A stretch of DNA of 64,000 nt from Lampris incognitus. Taxonomy: Eukaryota > Chordata > Actinopteri > Lampriformes > Lampridae. Below the pieces are notes generated by a model. It did no database searches. It was given only the letters and a program-made list of their open reading frames with translations, and was not told where the DNA came from. The position numbers were made by a program, and so were the translations under genes. Position 1 is the first letter of the stretch; each line of letters starts with the position of its first letter. Shown here piece by piece: positions 11,941 to 24,400 of the stretch. Location: positions 63,828,006 through 63,892,005 of the forward strand of contig NC_079216.1 of the NCBI RefSeq assembly GCF_029633865.1, given 5' to 3'.

Positions 11941-12700
11941 AATTCAGCAAGGGGAGAAGTATAGTCAGCCATGACTCATGGGCACACACTACATGGCCTC
12001 TTTGGGGACTCGGACTCAGGCTCGGAACACTGGGGACTCGAGACTCGACTCAGACTCAAGGTTTAGCGACTCCACTGCAGCACTGAATTCAGCAAGGGGA
12101 GACATATAGTCAGCCATTACTCATGGGCATACACTACATGGCCTCTTTGGGGACTCGGGCTCGAACACTGGGGACTCGAGACTCGACTCGGACTCGAGGT
12201 TTAGCGACTCGACTACAGCACTGAATTCAGCAAGGGGAGAAGTATAGTCAGCCATGACTCATGGGCATACACTACATGGCCTCTTTGGGGACTCGGGCTC
12301 GAACACTGGGGACTCGAGACTCGACTCGGACTCGAGGTTTAGCGACTCGACTACAGCACTGAATTCAGCAAGGGGAGAAGTATAGTCAGCCATGACTCAT
12401 GGGCATACACTACATGGCCTCTTTGGGGACTCGGGCTCGAACACTGGGGACTCGAGACTCGACTCAGACTCAAGGTTTAGCGACTCCACTGCAGCACTGA
12501 ATTCAGCAAGGGGAGAAGTATAGTCAGCCATGACTCATGGGCATACACTACACGGCCTCTTTGGGGACTCGGGCTCGAACACTGGGGACTCGAGACTCGA
12601 CTCGGACTCGAGGTTTAGCGACTCGACTACAGCACTGAATTCAGCAAGGGGAGACGTATAGTCAGCCACGACTCATGGGCACACACTGTATGGCCTCTGA
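11865..12700. repeat. Satellite of about 138 bp spanning a transposon/flank junction
   Basis: GAATTCAGCAAGGGG recurs at 11940, 12085, 12223, 12361, 12499 and 12637, giving periods of 145, 138, 138, 138 and 138 bp. Each unit joins the 3' terminal part of the upstream hAT element (TCTTTGGGGACTCG to CAGCACTG) to about 60 bp of the adjoining target DNA (AATTCAGCAAGGGG to CATGGCC). The array therefore arose by duplication across the insertion junction. The units are very similar, so amplification or homogenisation is recent. Confidence 0.9.
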
Positions 12701-14819
12701 GACCTGCATGAGGCGGGTAGCTGTAACCCGCGGGCATTTTTAGCAGGGACTCTCCTGAGAGGCTCCTTGAAACTGGGAAGTTTCCCTGTCAAAATGTATA
12801 TTTTCACGGCGATGAAATATGGGCTAGAATTTGCCATCTACCTGGGATAGCTCATAAACAGTCGATTTTTGAATGAAACCCCTAGTTGGTCAGGAAGGGA
12901 AATAACGATCTGACAAAATAGAGCGCCGGTCCACAAAGGCGTGCTTTCAGTGCGGAGGGCCAGATATGTGAAGTATATAATTGCATGCACTGTTTAACAT
13001 TTATTACATGCAGTACACCATTGCGGTTTGTTTATCGTAACATCCCGGGCAAACAGACTTAATGTGTGCGTAGGCAAATATTTGCGGCGCTATATCAAAT
13101 GCGGCAACCAAATTAAGGATATCAGAGGGGCCAAATAGGGTCGCGTGTGAAATAACAACGTTGTTAGGCCATCCGCTGTTCCACACACAGATTGCCCTAT
13201 CACAGGAGTGGTTGAAGTGTTTGCACACAGAGCTTTGACGCCTGCGGGCTCATATATCACACTGTGCCTTATTAAGAGCTTTAACAAAATCTGGCTTTCA
13301 CTAACCCCCTTAGTCACCACTCTTAAAGCCAGCAGTCTCCAGCACCTCCTTTAGGACACGGCCCCGGCAAAATTCCTGGTATTCCTAAACAGATGGGAGC
13401 AGTGTACATTAGCGCTTATAGATTAAAAAAAAAAAAAAGTAAACAAAAAAACAACCAAAAAACAGATAAATAAATAACGGCGACGCCATGACTGCGCTCA
13501 ATGAGCGAAGGACCAAAGTTGTCAAATCTGATCTTTCTCCCCCCCCCCTCCTCCCTCGCTGACCCATTTCTTTCTATCCCTCATCCTCCTTTCTTAACTC
13601 CTAAGTGAAGCGAGGGATCAGACACTGAGGGGAGAAACACGATTGATACAGGCAATTCAAGAGGAGATCGCCACACATACAAACTACTCAGCCGGAGGGA
13701 GTGCCACGGCTTTACGTGATTCAATTTCACCATTCATTCAGCATATCAAACCGCACATAGTAGATCTAGAAATATATAAATACATATATAATCCACTGAT
13801 TCAAGCACATGCACATATATATATGTGTGTGCTGAACAAATAAGGAGCAAAATAATCCAGGATTTTATAGATAAATTATTCATTTTTTCTATATATCTAT
13901 TGTAATGTGTTTATTTATTTATTTATTCGATTTCCGACAGTGCGATAAATTGCACTTGTTTTACTGCTAAGATTCAGAGCCACACTTGCCAGAGGGCCCG
14001 GTTGTTTCCTCCTCTCGTAACGCCAGAGTATCTTTATTAACCCTGTGTAACAATGACGGGCTTTCTTTGAGACTCTATTTGGAGACACAGACAGCTCCAT
14101 TTACTCCGTCCGTGGCGGTGGCCTCGATGTACGAGTTCAGCAGTCAGTCAGCAAAAGCCATTTACTTTCTTTTAGCTCAAACACAATGGCCAGTAATGAA
14201 CTGCCAATTCATAAATCAATTATCTACAGCTGCGTGCTGACCCAGTGGGATGATATCATTGTAATTGTTAGTTATTACGTATTCTGGGGTGTAGGCGATA
14301 CATCTGGGCCATTCCTACAGTCACCAAAATAGAGGACTCCATTTTATTATAGCATGCTGGGAATTCCCCTCCATTTCCCATTGCTCTTGACCTCCCACCC
14401 TTTATTGTAAGCGAGAGGAGCGGCCAGTGGAGCCCGGGCGGCTCTGCCAGGCTGACGGATCGACTCCTCGTGCCCTCTGCTTCACCGCCTGCACTGCGGC
14501 TCCATTGTTCCACCCTCCCAGACCCAGCCACAGGGCACACCTCACCATTGTGTCTGACAGACCTGCAACCTGATACCATGGCAGCAGGCGCCTGCCTCCA
14601 TCCCAGTGGAGCGGCACGCGCTCGAGTGTGTGTGTGTGTGTGTGTGTTTCTCTGTGTTCACGTGTGCGTCTTTGGATGTGTATAAGAACATTAGAAGGAA
14701 ATTGAAGCACATTATTAGCACATGCACAAGTTTTAGACTTGTCTTTGTTATACTTTGAAACACATAACGTAAAGCTCCCTTGAAGTGGCATTTAGTGCAC
14801 TGCAAACTACCAGACCTGA
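12701..14819. other. Non-coding stretch
   Basis: Non-repetitive sequence with A-rich tracts at 13426-13470, a short poly(C) at 13538-13548, a (TTTA)n tract near 13905-13926 and a (TG)n at 14627-14647. No exon recognised. Parts (13000-13330, 13980-14440) look free of repeats and could be regulatory, but nothing proves it. Confidence 0.4.
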
Positions 14820-14837
14820 TATATGTATGTATGTATG

Positions 14838-14929
<92 letters not shown>

Positions 14930-15118
14930 CACATATATATACACATATATATACACACACACATATATATATACATATATACACATATATATACATATAC
15001 ACACACATATATACATATATACATATATATACATACATACATACATACATACATACATACATACATACATACATACATACATACATACATACATACATAC
15101 ATACATACATACATACAT
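14820..15118. repeat. Compound microsatellite (TATG)n-(TA)n-(TG)n-(TACA)n
   Basis: About 300 bp of alternating purine-pyrimidine DNA in sequence: (TATG)n, (AT)n of about 40 bp, (GT)n of about 40 bp, mixed ACACATATAT, then (ATAC)n of over 80 bp. It is open in several frames on both strands only because the repeats lack stops. It is not coding. Confidence 0.97.
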
Positions 15119-15590
15119 GGCTGTAATGGCACGGTTGGGTGGGATTTTGTGAGGGGAGGACGTTTGATTTGACCGACACCCAATAATTGCATTTTTAGAA
15201 GAACTGGGACATCAATATGCTACCGGCCAGTCTCAGTGTTAGATGGGATGGAGGAATGTCACTTCTCTTCTCCTGTCTTGTTTATGTTAGTGTACCCCCG
15301 CCAAGTGCAAAGCGGCATAACTAGAAATCATACTGTATTCTACAGGAAGAGAAGGACTTTATAAACACATAAACAAAAACTATTTTTGTGAATTTCTGGA
15401 ACACAGCGTTCGATAAATGCAAATTATGTGCACATAGAAAAGGCACCATTAATATAAATACACTTTTCATCTCGCAGCACCTCTAATGGAAACACGTTTA
15501 CCTGAAATATACTGTTATAAACCTGTGTTTTGCAGGAGGAAGCATACAAGCTACAGTAAATATGCAATGACTAAGTCTAAAACTTGTGGC

Positions 15591-15621
<31 letters not shown>

Positions 15622-15757
15622 ATATATATACATATACATACATACATATACACATATACACACATATGCATTAATGCTATGCATTATATGCATTTAATGC
15701 TATGCGTTTTAATGCTATGCATTAAAATCTTTTTTCCTGTATCCGTGTCGATATACA

Positions 15758-15788
<31 letters not shown>

Positions 15789-16348
15789 TCATATATACAT
15801 ATGTATATATTCTTAGACTTAACTCTTACAATATTGAGACATTTCTCTTGCTTTTCAACTGTGGAGGCAGCACATCTTGACATGAAATATGTTGTTATAA
15901 GCGGATGTTTCCAGGGAGAGAGCATATGAGCTACATTAAAGATGTGCAGTTTTAGTAGGGGCTGTAAGCCATTAGCTGGTTGTCGTGGTGGGTGTTGAAA
16001 TTCATTAACATACTCCCATCATATGGGAAATGGTTGCAATGAAGAGACCAAAAGGCACACGAGATAAACCTGTTTGCTCTGAATGCTCGATGGGTTAAGT
16101 CCCCTCCTCTGGAAGCATGCACAGCCCCCGCTGGCCTGGGGTGCCTGGCGCAGCGACATGATCAAAAGTTATTAAAAGAATTTTGAAAATCCAAAAAATG
16201 TCCCAACTTATAAAGGAACATCTTCTTCTAGGTTGCAGTCAAAACAGGACGTGTTGCATAGTGTTGTCGCTGCCTGATCTGAGTCACTTGTACATGCGAG
16301 TCGTGCACGCATGAGCCTAAATACTTTACCCAGCTTTATTATATTATT
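15119..16348. other. Non-coding stretch with a second dinucleotide cluster
   Basis: Includes (TG)n/(TA)n/(CATA)n at 15592-15668, a small ATGCTATGCATT repeat at 15668-15725 and (CA)n at 15768-15790. GCAGGAGGAAGCATACAAGC (15533-15552) and the loosely similar 15905-15935 suggest that 15480-15590 and 15830-15960 may be old duplicates. No gene recognised. Confidence 0.5.
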
Positions 16349-16709
16349 GGGCGGCACGGTGGCCCACTGGTTAGCGCTGTTGCCTCACAGCAAGAAGGTC
16401 CTGGGTTCGAACCCCAGGCCGTCCCAGGTCCTTCCTGTGTGGAGTTTGCACGTTCGCCCCATGTCGTGGGTTTCCTCTGGGTGCTCCAGTTTCCTCCCAC
16501 CATCAAAAAAGACATGTATGTTAGGGTTAATACTCCTGTCTGTGCCCCTGAGCAAGGCAGTAGGAAGAAACAACTGGAGTCGGTCCCCGGGTGCTGCACG
16601 GCGGCTGCCCACTGCTGCTAGCTACACAGCTAGCATGGGTTAAATGCCAAGAGTGGAACGGATGTACAAAATGACTAATAAAGAGTACTCTATTCTATTC
16701 TATTCTATG
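16349..16709 (+). mobile_element. tRNA-derived SINE (DANA/Mermaid-like), near full length
   Basis: The head has a perfect Pol III A box TGGCCCACTGG (16360-16370) and a perfect B box GGTTCGAACCC (16404-16414) spaced 44 nt apart as in a tRNA. The conserved fish central block follows (TGTGTGGAGTTTGCA, GTGGGTTTCCTCTGGGTGCTC, AAAGACATG). The copy ends in a (TATTC)n tail at about 16690-16709. The architecture matches the zebrafish DANA/Mermaid class, but the exact subfamily cannot be named without a library search. Confidence 0.92.
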
Positions 16710-18052
16710 AAAATAAAGACAGGGTTAGGGTCAGACCAAAATGGTTGCATATTAGACTTGGCCGCATTGATGCGAGGGTCCGCCAAGGACGCTGTGCATC
16801 CACAGACCGACGGGCAAAATGTTTTTATTTTTTCGTTTAGCATGAGCGCCGCATATTAACAACTTGTTTTTTTTCCTCCCTTCCATATTTCCCGTTTAAT
16901 CGACCCGGGCGCGGTGCAACTCCCGACTCACGTCCTCGCCTCAACAAGAACAAGATCTCACCTCCTCGGAGAAGTGGGGAAAGTGCAGACACAATACAAC
17001 AGCCTGTACACATCAAAGCAGGCCCCAGCCAAGCTGAGGATGAGTGCCGTTGTGTTTCACAGAGGAATAGTCCTCTTTTTATGTAACACACAGATGATTA
17101 AAGAGTTCAGCACAGCAAGCAGACTAATGACTCCACTGGGTTGCAGGGGAAGCCAGGAGAGAAGAAGGCAGGGCCTCTGGAGGATTCTTGCAGAAATGGG
17201 GATGGGCTGTAAAATATACAAATTTATTCATCAAACACGGGTCTTTTTGTGTCATTGTTGTGTGTGTGCAGGTGGCAGAAATTGAGCTTGTGTACATGAG
17301 GGAGAGAGAGAGAAAGAAAGGAAATATGTAGGGGGTCTCGTCGTGTCAGTCTTCTCTGAGCTGAAAATCACATTTCACCCAGCCATAACCACCATGTAAA
17401 AACCCAAATACTGCCGTAAAACAAGAATCCCACAAGAATGTCAACTTTTCCTCTCTGCGAGCTTCACTCCCTCTCTCTCTTAAACTGTTTAGCATATGTT
17501 TTAACATTGTCTCCCCCCCCCCCTTATTCTTGCTCGGTTTTCTATGCTGAGTCATGAAGACTGTGGTCTCAATTCACACAGTCTGGTACTTTATTTTTTA
17601 TTTTCTTTTTCCGGTGGATAAATGGACAGCGCCGCGTCCCTTGCGAGGGGCGACAGCGTGATGAACGGCTGCGGCGTCTCCGGGACAAAGTGCGGGGATT
17701 ATTGTCGCTCACTATAGAGGGAGGGATTAATGACCGCAACCTCGTGGCAAAGGGTAATCATAGGAGATTAAGGGCAAGAAATCTCCCAAACAAGGAAGGT
17801 TGGGACAGTAACTCTATATAATCAGGTGTGGGAGGACAAAGCGTTAGCTATGAAATGGAGAGCCATGCGATTAGGCCCTATCAGACGGTGATATATGGAG
17901 ATGCCATGGCCTGTCAGTCCAAAATGCCGCTCATCCTTTTCTCTTTTTTCATTTCTTCTACCTGAAATTCCTGTCAATATTTAAAAAAAAAAAAAAAAAA
18001 AACTCAGGTCATGTTTTTCCTCACTTCCAAAAGTTGCCCTTGAGGCATAAGC
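16710..18052. other. Non-coding stretch, nothing recognised
   Basis: Contains a (GAGA)n patch (17303-17325), poly(C) at 17511-17523 and poly(A) at 17984-18001. No coding exon or element identified. Confidence 0.5.
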
Positions 18053-18097
<45 letters not shown>

Positions 18098-18098
18098 C
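18053..18098. repeat. (TTA)n microsatellite
   Basis: About 15 uninterrupted TTA/ATT units directly next to the SINE that follows. It is probably that SINE's extended 3' tail, since the SINE is on the minus strand. Confidence 0.95.
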
Positions 18099-18455
18099 AT
18101 CCATCCATCCTTTATCCATGCCACTTATCCAAAGTCGGGTCGCAGAATGCTGGAGCCTATCCCAGCAGTCACTGGGCGGCAGGCGGGGAGACACCCTGGA
18201 CAGGCCGCCGGTCCATCACAGGGCCCACACATTCACACCGAGGGACAATTTAGTACGGCCGATCCACCTGACCCACATGACTTTGGACTGTGGGAGGAAA
18301 CCGGAGCCCCTGAAGGGAACCCACCTCAACACAGGGAGAACATGCAAACTCCGCACAGCGGACGACCCGGGACGACCCCCGAGGTTGGACTACCCCGGGG
18401 CTCGAACCCAGGACCTTCTTGCTGTGAGGCGACCGCGCTAACCGCCGTGCTGCTC
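18099..18455 (-). mobile_element. tRNA-derived SINE (DANA/V-SINE-like), minus strand
   Basis: Read on the minus strand, the tRNA-like head lies at the right end (B box complement GGGCTCGAACCC near 18398-18410). The central block complement (GAGGAAACCGG, GGGAGAACATGCAAACTCC) and the tail block TGGAGCCTATCCCAGCAGTC follow, ending in CCATCCATCC beside the (TTA)n tract. It is nearly full length and from the same family as the copies at 16.3 kb and 25.8 kb. Confidence 0.92.
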
Positions 18456-21400
18456 GTTATTGTTAGCATCATTATTTCATTCTATTTTATTGTCAAATGG
18501 TGGGCAGCTCATTCTGTAATGGAACTTCACTTGGAGACAGGATTTATATTTTTCTTTTCTTTTGATGAAACGTACCGACAGAACTCAGACCAACCCGGGA
18601 CTATATGTGAAATGAAAGAGAACGTGTGCAATAAATAAATTGTGTCCTACACAATCCACTTCCATTCAAAGAGGCTTTGAAGTCTATCCAGGGAATTTTA
18701 AGTCAAGGTTTCGGCATATCTAATACCGATTTGCCGCCCCTCTTCTCTAGTTCATGCACTCTTTCAAAACATAACATACTACTTAGGGCATCCATTCGGC
18801 TGACTGTTTTTATCCCCAGATATGGCACTGGAATCATAAATACAAATCTGCAAAAACGGTCTCTCTCCATGAGTTGGCTCCAGCAAGCATGACAGTGTAA
18901 ACAATGGTGCAAATACTTGTTTGAACCAGCTGCACTGTGCCTTTGTTGGGATTAGCACGGTAATCTCAAGGCTGGAAAGGCTCGCCGTAGAGACACCTGA
19001 TCGGCCTGGATGGATAAGCCTTTGTTCGCCTTACATTTCGCAGCAGCAGCCTTTGCATATGGTGTCTTCGCGTATCTGAAATTCCTGAGCTGCTGAGACG
19101 GTCACCGAGTGTGTTCTGCAGCCAACATCGAAGCTGAACCGAGCGAGGGGTACGAGGGCAAGCGAGAGGAGGTGCGAGAAGCAAGGCACGGGGACAAGTC
19201 GCCAAGGAGGAAAGAAGGATAAAGTGTGAAAGAAGAGGGGAAACTGTAGAACAAGAGCCCGTGTCTCCCTCTGAAGGGGGCAGGAGGCATGCGGAGCTTG
19301 GCAGGAGCCCTGCTCCTCACAGCAGCTGTGGCCCCAGCTTCATATCTTAAGGTGTTGCCACTACTCTGCAATTCCCATCCCATCTCCAGGCCTCGTGTTT
19401 TAAATCAGAGGGGACCATAAATTATTGTCAGCAGTAATCACAGCTGTCCACTGTGGGCCTGCCGAGGGGTCCCAGCCTGTCCTGGCACATCAAGTCACAC
19501 TTTCCTGGCACCTCTGAAATGGGCAATGGACCGAACCTGCGAGAGGGCTGGGACAACACAAAATAGTTCAAGGGAGTTGACGGTTATCTACGGACCTCCG
19601 GCTTTTTGTCAACAGTTCGCCCGTATGTGGAATTCTGTATTCCGATATACGTTCTTGGAACGCATCAGGTGCTTCCTGGTCCTAGTACCTGAAAGCATAA
19701 TAGATCCCGTGCCCTCTAAAAACCAAATGTGCTTCGAGTGAACTCTAACCTTTATATATATATATATATATATACATGATAAAACGGGAGAGGGCCAGTT
19801 TGAAATGTACAAAATGCCTGCACATCTCTCTCCCCCGAAAGTCACAAGGCAGACCGAGTGGTTTTCCTGGCTTCCCTCTTTCCAGAAAAACTCATCTGGC
19901 TCCTTTGGCCGGCTGCCCGGGTAATCGTGGCATGGTCTGTGTTTTTCACAACAGCACTGTTACGTCGCTGCGAAAACTCTCTCTGCATGGGGTGGCACAC
20001 CTCTGGCAAGGCACTGCTGTCACAGCCGATCAGCAGAGAGCAGCCTTCCCTTTCAATTAGCCTCGTCTGTCTGAGAGCAGGGACAAGAGCACCAGCACAC
20101 GGCGACGCAGGCAACCGCTGAAGGAAGAGCAAGGAGAGCAGGTGGGTGGAGAGGGGAGAGCGAGAGGAATAAGCCCACCAAAAACTCCCGACGGGGACTG
20201 AAATACCCTCCACTGCTGTGCGCTAAGTCCCTCTGTACCAAAGAGGGCCCTGCTATTGCACGTCATAGTAAACACAGGCAGGCTCCATGGAAACACGGCC
20301 ATTTGGCACAAAAGCCTGAGATGAGATATGGCACCAATGAGGCAGATAATTCCCCAAATGACTGTATCTCCTCTCCCCGTCGTGCTATTGTAATGATAAA
20401 GAGCGAGTCGGAGAGGGGGCTGAGAGAGAGAAGGGCAGGCACTGCAGTGAAATAGCCATGTCTAATGTTGCCAACAGAGTGAGGGGCAGCAACCACAAAA
20501 CGCCACAATACGGCACTGACGGTGCCGTTTGGTTAGCTTGTAAAGAACGGCGCGGTAGGAAGACGCTTGCGGAAGGGCGCTGGGAGTTAAGACGAGGGAG
20601 GGTGGCAAGTCATGCCCCCGGGTTGTTTATTGCAAATGCCACATCCAGGTGGGATTTGCGGGGCTGCACCCTAGAAAGCACCCATTCTCTCAGTGGGAAG
20701 AGCCCGAGGAGGAGGATGGTAAACACAGGCAGCTGCAGCACAAACTCCCAACGTCTCAGCGGGCACTGCTGGGGCTCTTCGGCGGAGAGATGGCCAGGGG
20801 GTAGTTCTGTATCGATAACCTTATCAAATCTGCAGACATCTTAGCGTCCTATAAGCCTTTTCGGAACACCGAACTTTACAAAACCGCACAGAGTCAAACG
20901 ACTCGCAAGTGTCCGGGAACAAATTTGAGACTGAACAGCCCGGCGGAAGTCGGTGCAGAAAAAAAGAAGACGTGTCTCTCACTCTCAACACTTTGAACAC
21001 CTTCTTCCTTTTCCGTTTTATACCGGTTATCTCACTAAAGCCAGGTCTGCTGGATAGGAGCGGACTACGAGAAGTCGCAGGGTGGGATGTTTAGGTATGC
21101 CGCTCCAATTTTCCTTGCAGGGATTTTCCCCCAGCAGCTGAAGAGATGCTCCGCAGTAATGAATGTCATGTGTATGGAGCTGTTGCAGAGGCCCATTGTG
21201 CCTCTAACATCAGCAGCTCTATCAGCAGCTAACTGGCACCTGGAAAACACATCACTGACCTGAATTTTCAAAACTCTTGTCGTGGGGACTGTGACACTGT
21301 GCAGCTTATTTACTGTAGTCTCAACGCTGTGAGTGAAGAGCCCGAGAGCGCTGGAAGCAGAAGTTCGTGATGCACAAAGTGGCCTTGAATTGGTTCATTC

Positions 21401-24400
21401 TTTTCCTTGCATCACATGATTTGCTCTCCTCATCCTTTCCCATTGCATTGCTCTTTTTTTCTCTTTTTCTTTTCATTTGGGGAAATGGGCCCAATTTGAT
21501 TCATTAGTAGTTTGAAACCTCGTTTTTGTAGAGATTGTAATTACACCAATGAGGGCTTCCCATATTGAACAGTATTCAGTGGTGTTCTATACAAATCAAT
21601 GTAAAAGTTACGCATATATTACTGCTGTACAACACATGAACACGTTCCCTTTCGAACCTTGATCTAGGTATCCCCAATCTTCTTTTTTTTTTGTTTCCTT
21701 CAAGGGACAGAAGCATTGTAAAAATTGTAAAGAAGGACATGGACTACACGAAGTCGTTCTCTCTCTTTTCTTTTATAGGTTATGGACCCAACACAGAATA
21801 TCAGCTCACTTTCAAGCCATGCCAAACCCCAACCCAGCTGCTTTCTAATCTTTGTAGGTCCATGTGCATCCTGTTCAATCCATATGTAACTGAGGATATG
21901 ACTCTCTTTCTTTGTTCCTTTGCCATTCACAAAACATCAATATGGCAGTTGGTGGACACTTCAGTTCATCCTCGTTTGACCAGCCCTATCATGCTGATAC
22001 GATTTGACTGCTGTGGCTGTATACCAAAAAGTCTATTGTTTTTTTCATCTTGATGAGGTCGAGTACAAATGAATGTGGTGAGATAAACGTATTTATATAT
22101 AATTGATGCCACAATAAAATACTTATTCATTAGCCATCTGTGGTACAGATGCCATAATGTGTATAGGGTATAGGCATTTAAGACGTAACACGATTTGATC
22201 TTTTCGACCTCGGCACGTAACAGAGATCACTTGCATTTTTTTGCATGACGATCGTATAATTCGTAGCTTACCTGCATGCTACCAAACTTTGCATGGAAAT
22301 GGAGGTTGGATATAGAGAAAAGGAAACGCGTGCGGGTACATACATGAATACGGAGGGCGAGAAATAGTGGGGATGTGGGCACAGAGGGAAAGGACAGTGT
22401 CTTCTCCACCCTTTCCAGCTGATGTGTAGGACGGGGGCCCCTTCGGTGTGCACCGTTGTCAGCCGAGACAAACTGCAGCTCCTGGGAGTGCCCCAGATCT
22501 GACAGAATCCTTTCCCTACATCAGTCACGTCATCTGAGTCAGTGAAGGAGTCTGCGCCCTGCTCGAGGTCACACTAACCAAGAGACACAAGCTGTTCTTC
22601 TCCAGGTGCTCATTAATGCACTTGTCCTTGATACCTCCACCATACAACAACACAAAGACAAACACTAGGCCCACCTTGTTCTAATTACACTTGCAGCCAC
22701 ATCAGGATATGCATCACGCATCTCACCAAGAGACTTGTAAATGTCAGACAGCGGCGTACGCCCCATTACGTCCCTCAGCTGCTGCCACGGCTGATGTTAT
22801 TGTTAGTATTTTGAGGTGCCTCTGTCCCACTCGCACACCGATAGCAGATTTCTCCGCAAAGTGCAGAGTTGGGAGAAGTGAAAGAGCGAGGGAAAGCGAG
22901 AGAACGGCGCCGACGTAAAGCTGGGGGGGGGGGGGGCTTTGAAATGGGGGCCGTTGAAGACAGCCGACAGGAGGGCCAATATGGGTAATGGACAGCAAGG
23001 CTGGAGGTGTTCGTCAAGCCTCCTCCGTCAATTAGCATATGGGCCTCGTTATAATATGAAATCAATCCTCCATAACCAGACCCTGCCTCCAATATCACTC
23101 CCTATCCTTCTACGTTATCACCCATCTCACTGAAGAATGGTTAGCATGGATGACCCGGCGTTGTCTCATACCGCCTCTCTCTGAGGCCTGCTTGAATAAC
23201 CACCGTACCTCCAATATTCCTCCTTCCATTATGCAGTTAAGCCAGACAGTTAATTATCCTGGAGCAGGGAGGGCAGCGCTCTTTGCTGGCTGCGATAACG
23301 ATATGCTTTGCTGGGCAGAGAATGAAGAGGGCCAACCCATAGGGAGCCGTGCTGATGTCAGGCAATCTTTCAACAAAAAAAAAAAAGGGCCCAAGCAATT
23401 AGATGCATCGGTGCTACCAGGGATGACTAGTGTTATTGAGGATACCGGCTAGCTTCTCTAATGGGGGTATTTAGGGCAATTATGACAAAGATGTCAGGGC
23501 AACCTCTCCACAACTGCTGCACTTACACGTGGCTCCTCTAAGTACAAGATCACAAAGCAGAAATAAAGAGTAACTAAAGATGCGACCGCTCTTGTGTAGG
23601 GGACCTGCCGCCAGCTGACTGGCTGTAAATGCTCATCTCGCGTCGAACAGACCGGCGTTTGCAACGAGGGCTCCTCTGTCCAGAATCAAGGTTGACTCGC
23701 TCATCGGGGTTAAGGAGAGCGAGTAAAACGCCGAAGAAAACAACTACACAGTGCTGGGCTCAATCAAAGAGCAAAACCATGCTGACTTGCTCCCCCCGCA
23801 ACACCATGAGGTTTTAACACATCTGTCCCGGGGGGGGGGGGGAGAATCAGACTCTTGTTATTTAGTGGACATGGGAGGCTGACCATCTGCAAGGTAGCAC
23901 GAGGCCCCACAAAGGCGCCTTTCATGTGGCTACTGTTGAGAATGCATTCCTCTCATCCCGATTGTTTCCATTTACCACTTCGCCGTAGTTGTCCCCTTCA
24001 GGCCCCTCACAGCCACCTCCTCAGATCAACGTCAGAGTTCACGGACGTGACCACGCGCTACTGGTCACCACACAGACCCGTAACTGCTCAACTCCGTTCT
24101 TTTTCATCACTATGCTAGCATATGCCATGCACATGGCTGGCATGACACTAAACACACGCTGTCCGTTAGCTGTTGTTTGAAGTAGGTTCAAAGAAGCACA
24201 AAACGAAGACAACGTGCAACAGGGAAACAATGCATTTATCTTCCTTCAAATCGCCCCCAACACACACGCATGGCTATGAAGAGAAGGCAAGGCAAATTCA
24301 ATTATATCCTGTTCAGGCCTATACGCTCATGTTAGACCGAGTACATTTCTTTGAGTGCATTTATGTTTTGTTTGTGAATAACGTACAAAACAGTGCCCCT

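Noticed and set aside
14542..15192. Long ORFs of Y, V, C, M, H, T and I residues on both strands
   Set aside because: They are translations of (TATG), (TA), (TG) and (TACA) microsatellites, which lack stop codons in several frames.
18099..18455. Protein-coding ORFs of 135 and 163 codons
   Set aside because: They fall within a minus-strand SINE whose Pol III boxes and tail blocks are evident.
21691..22053. 120-codon plus-strand ORF
   Set aside because: No recognisable domain, no splice context and no supporting promoter. Its length is not rare by chance in AT-rich DNA.
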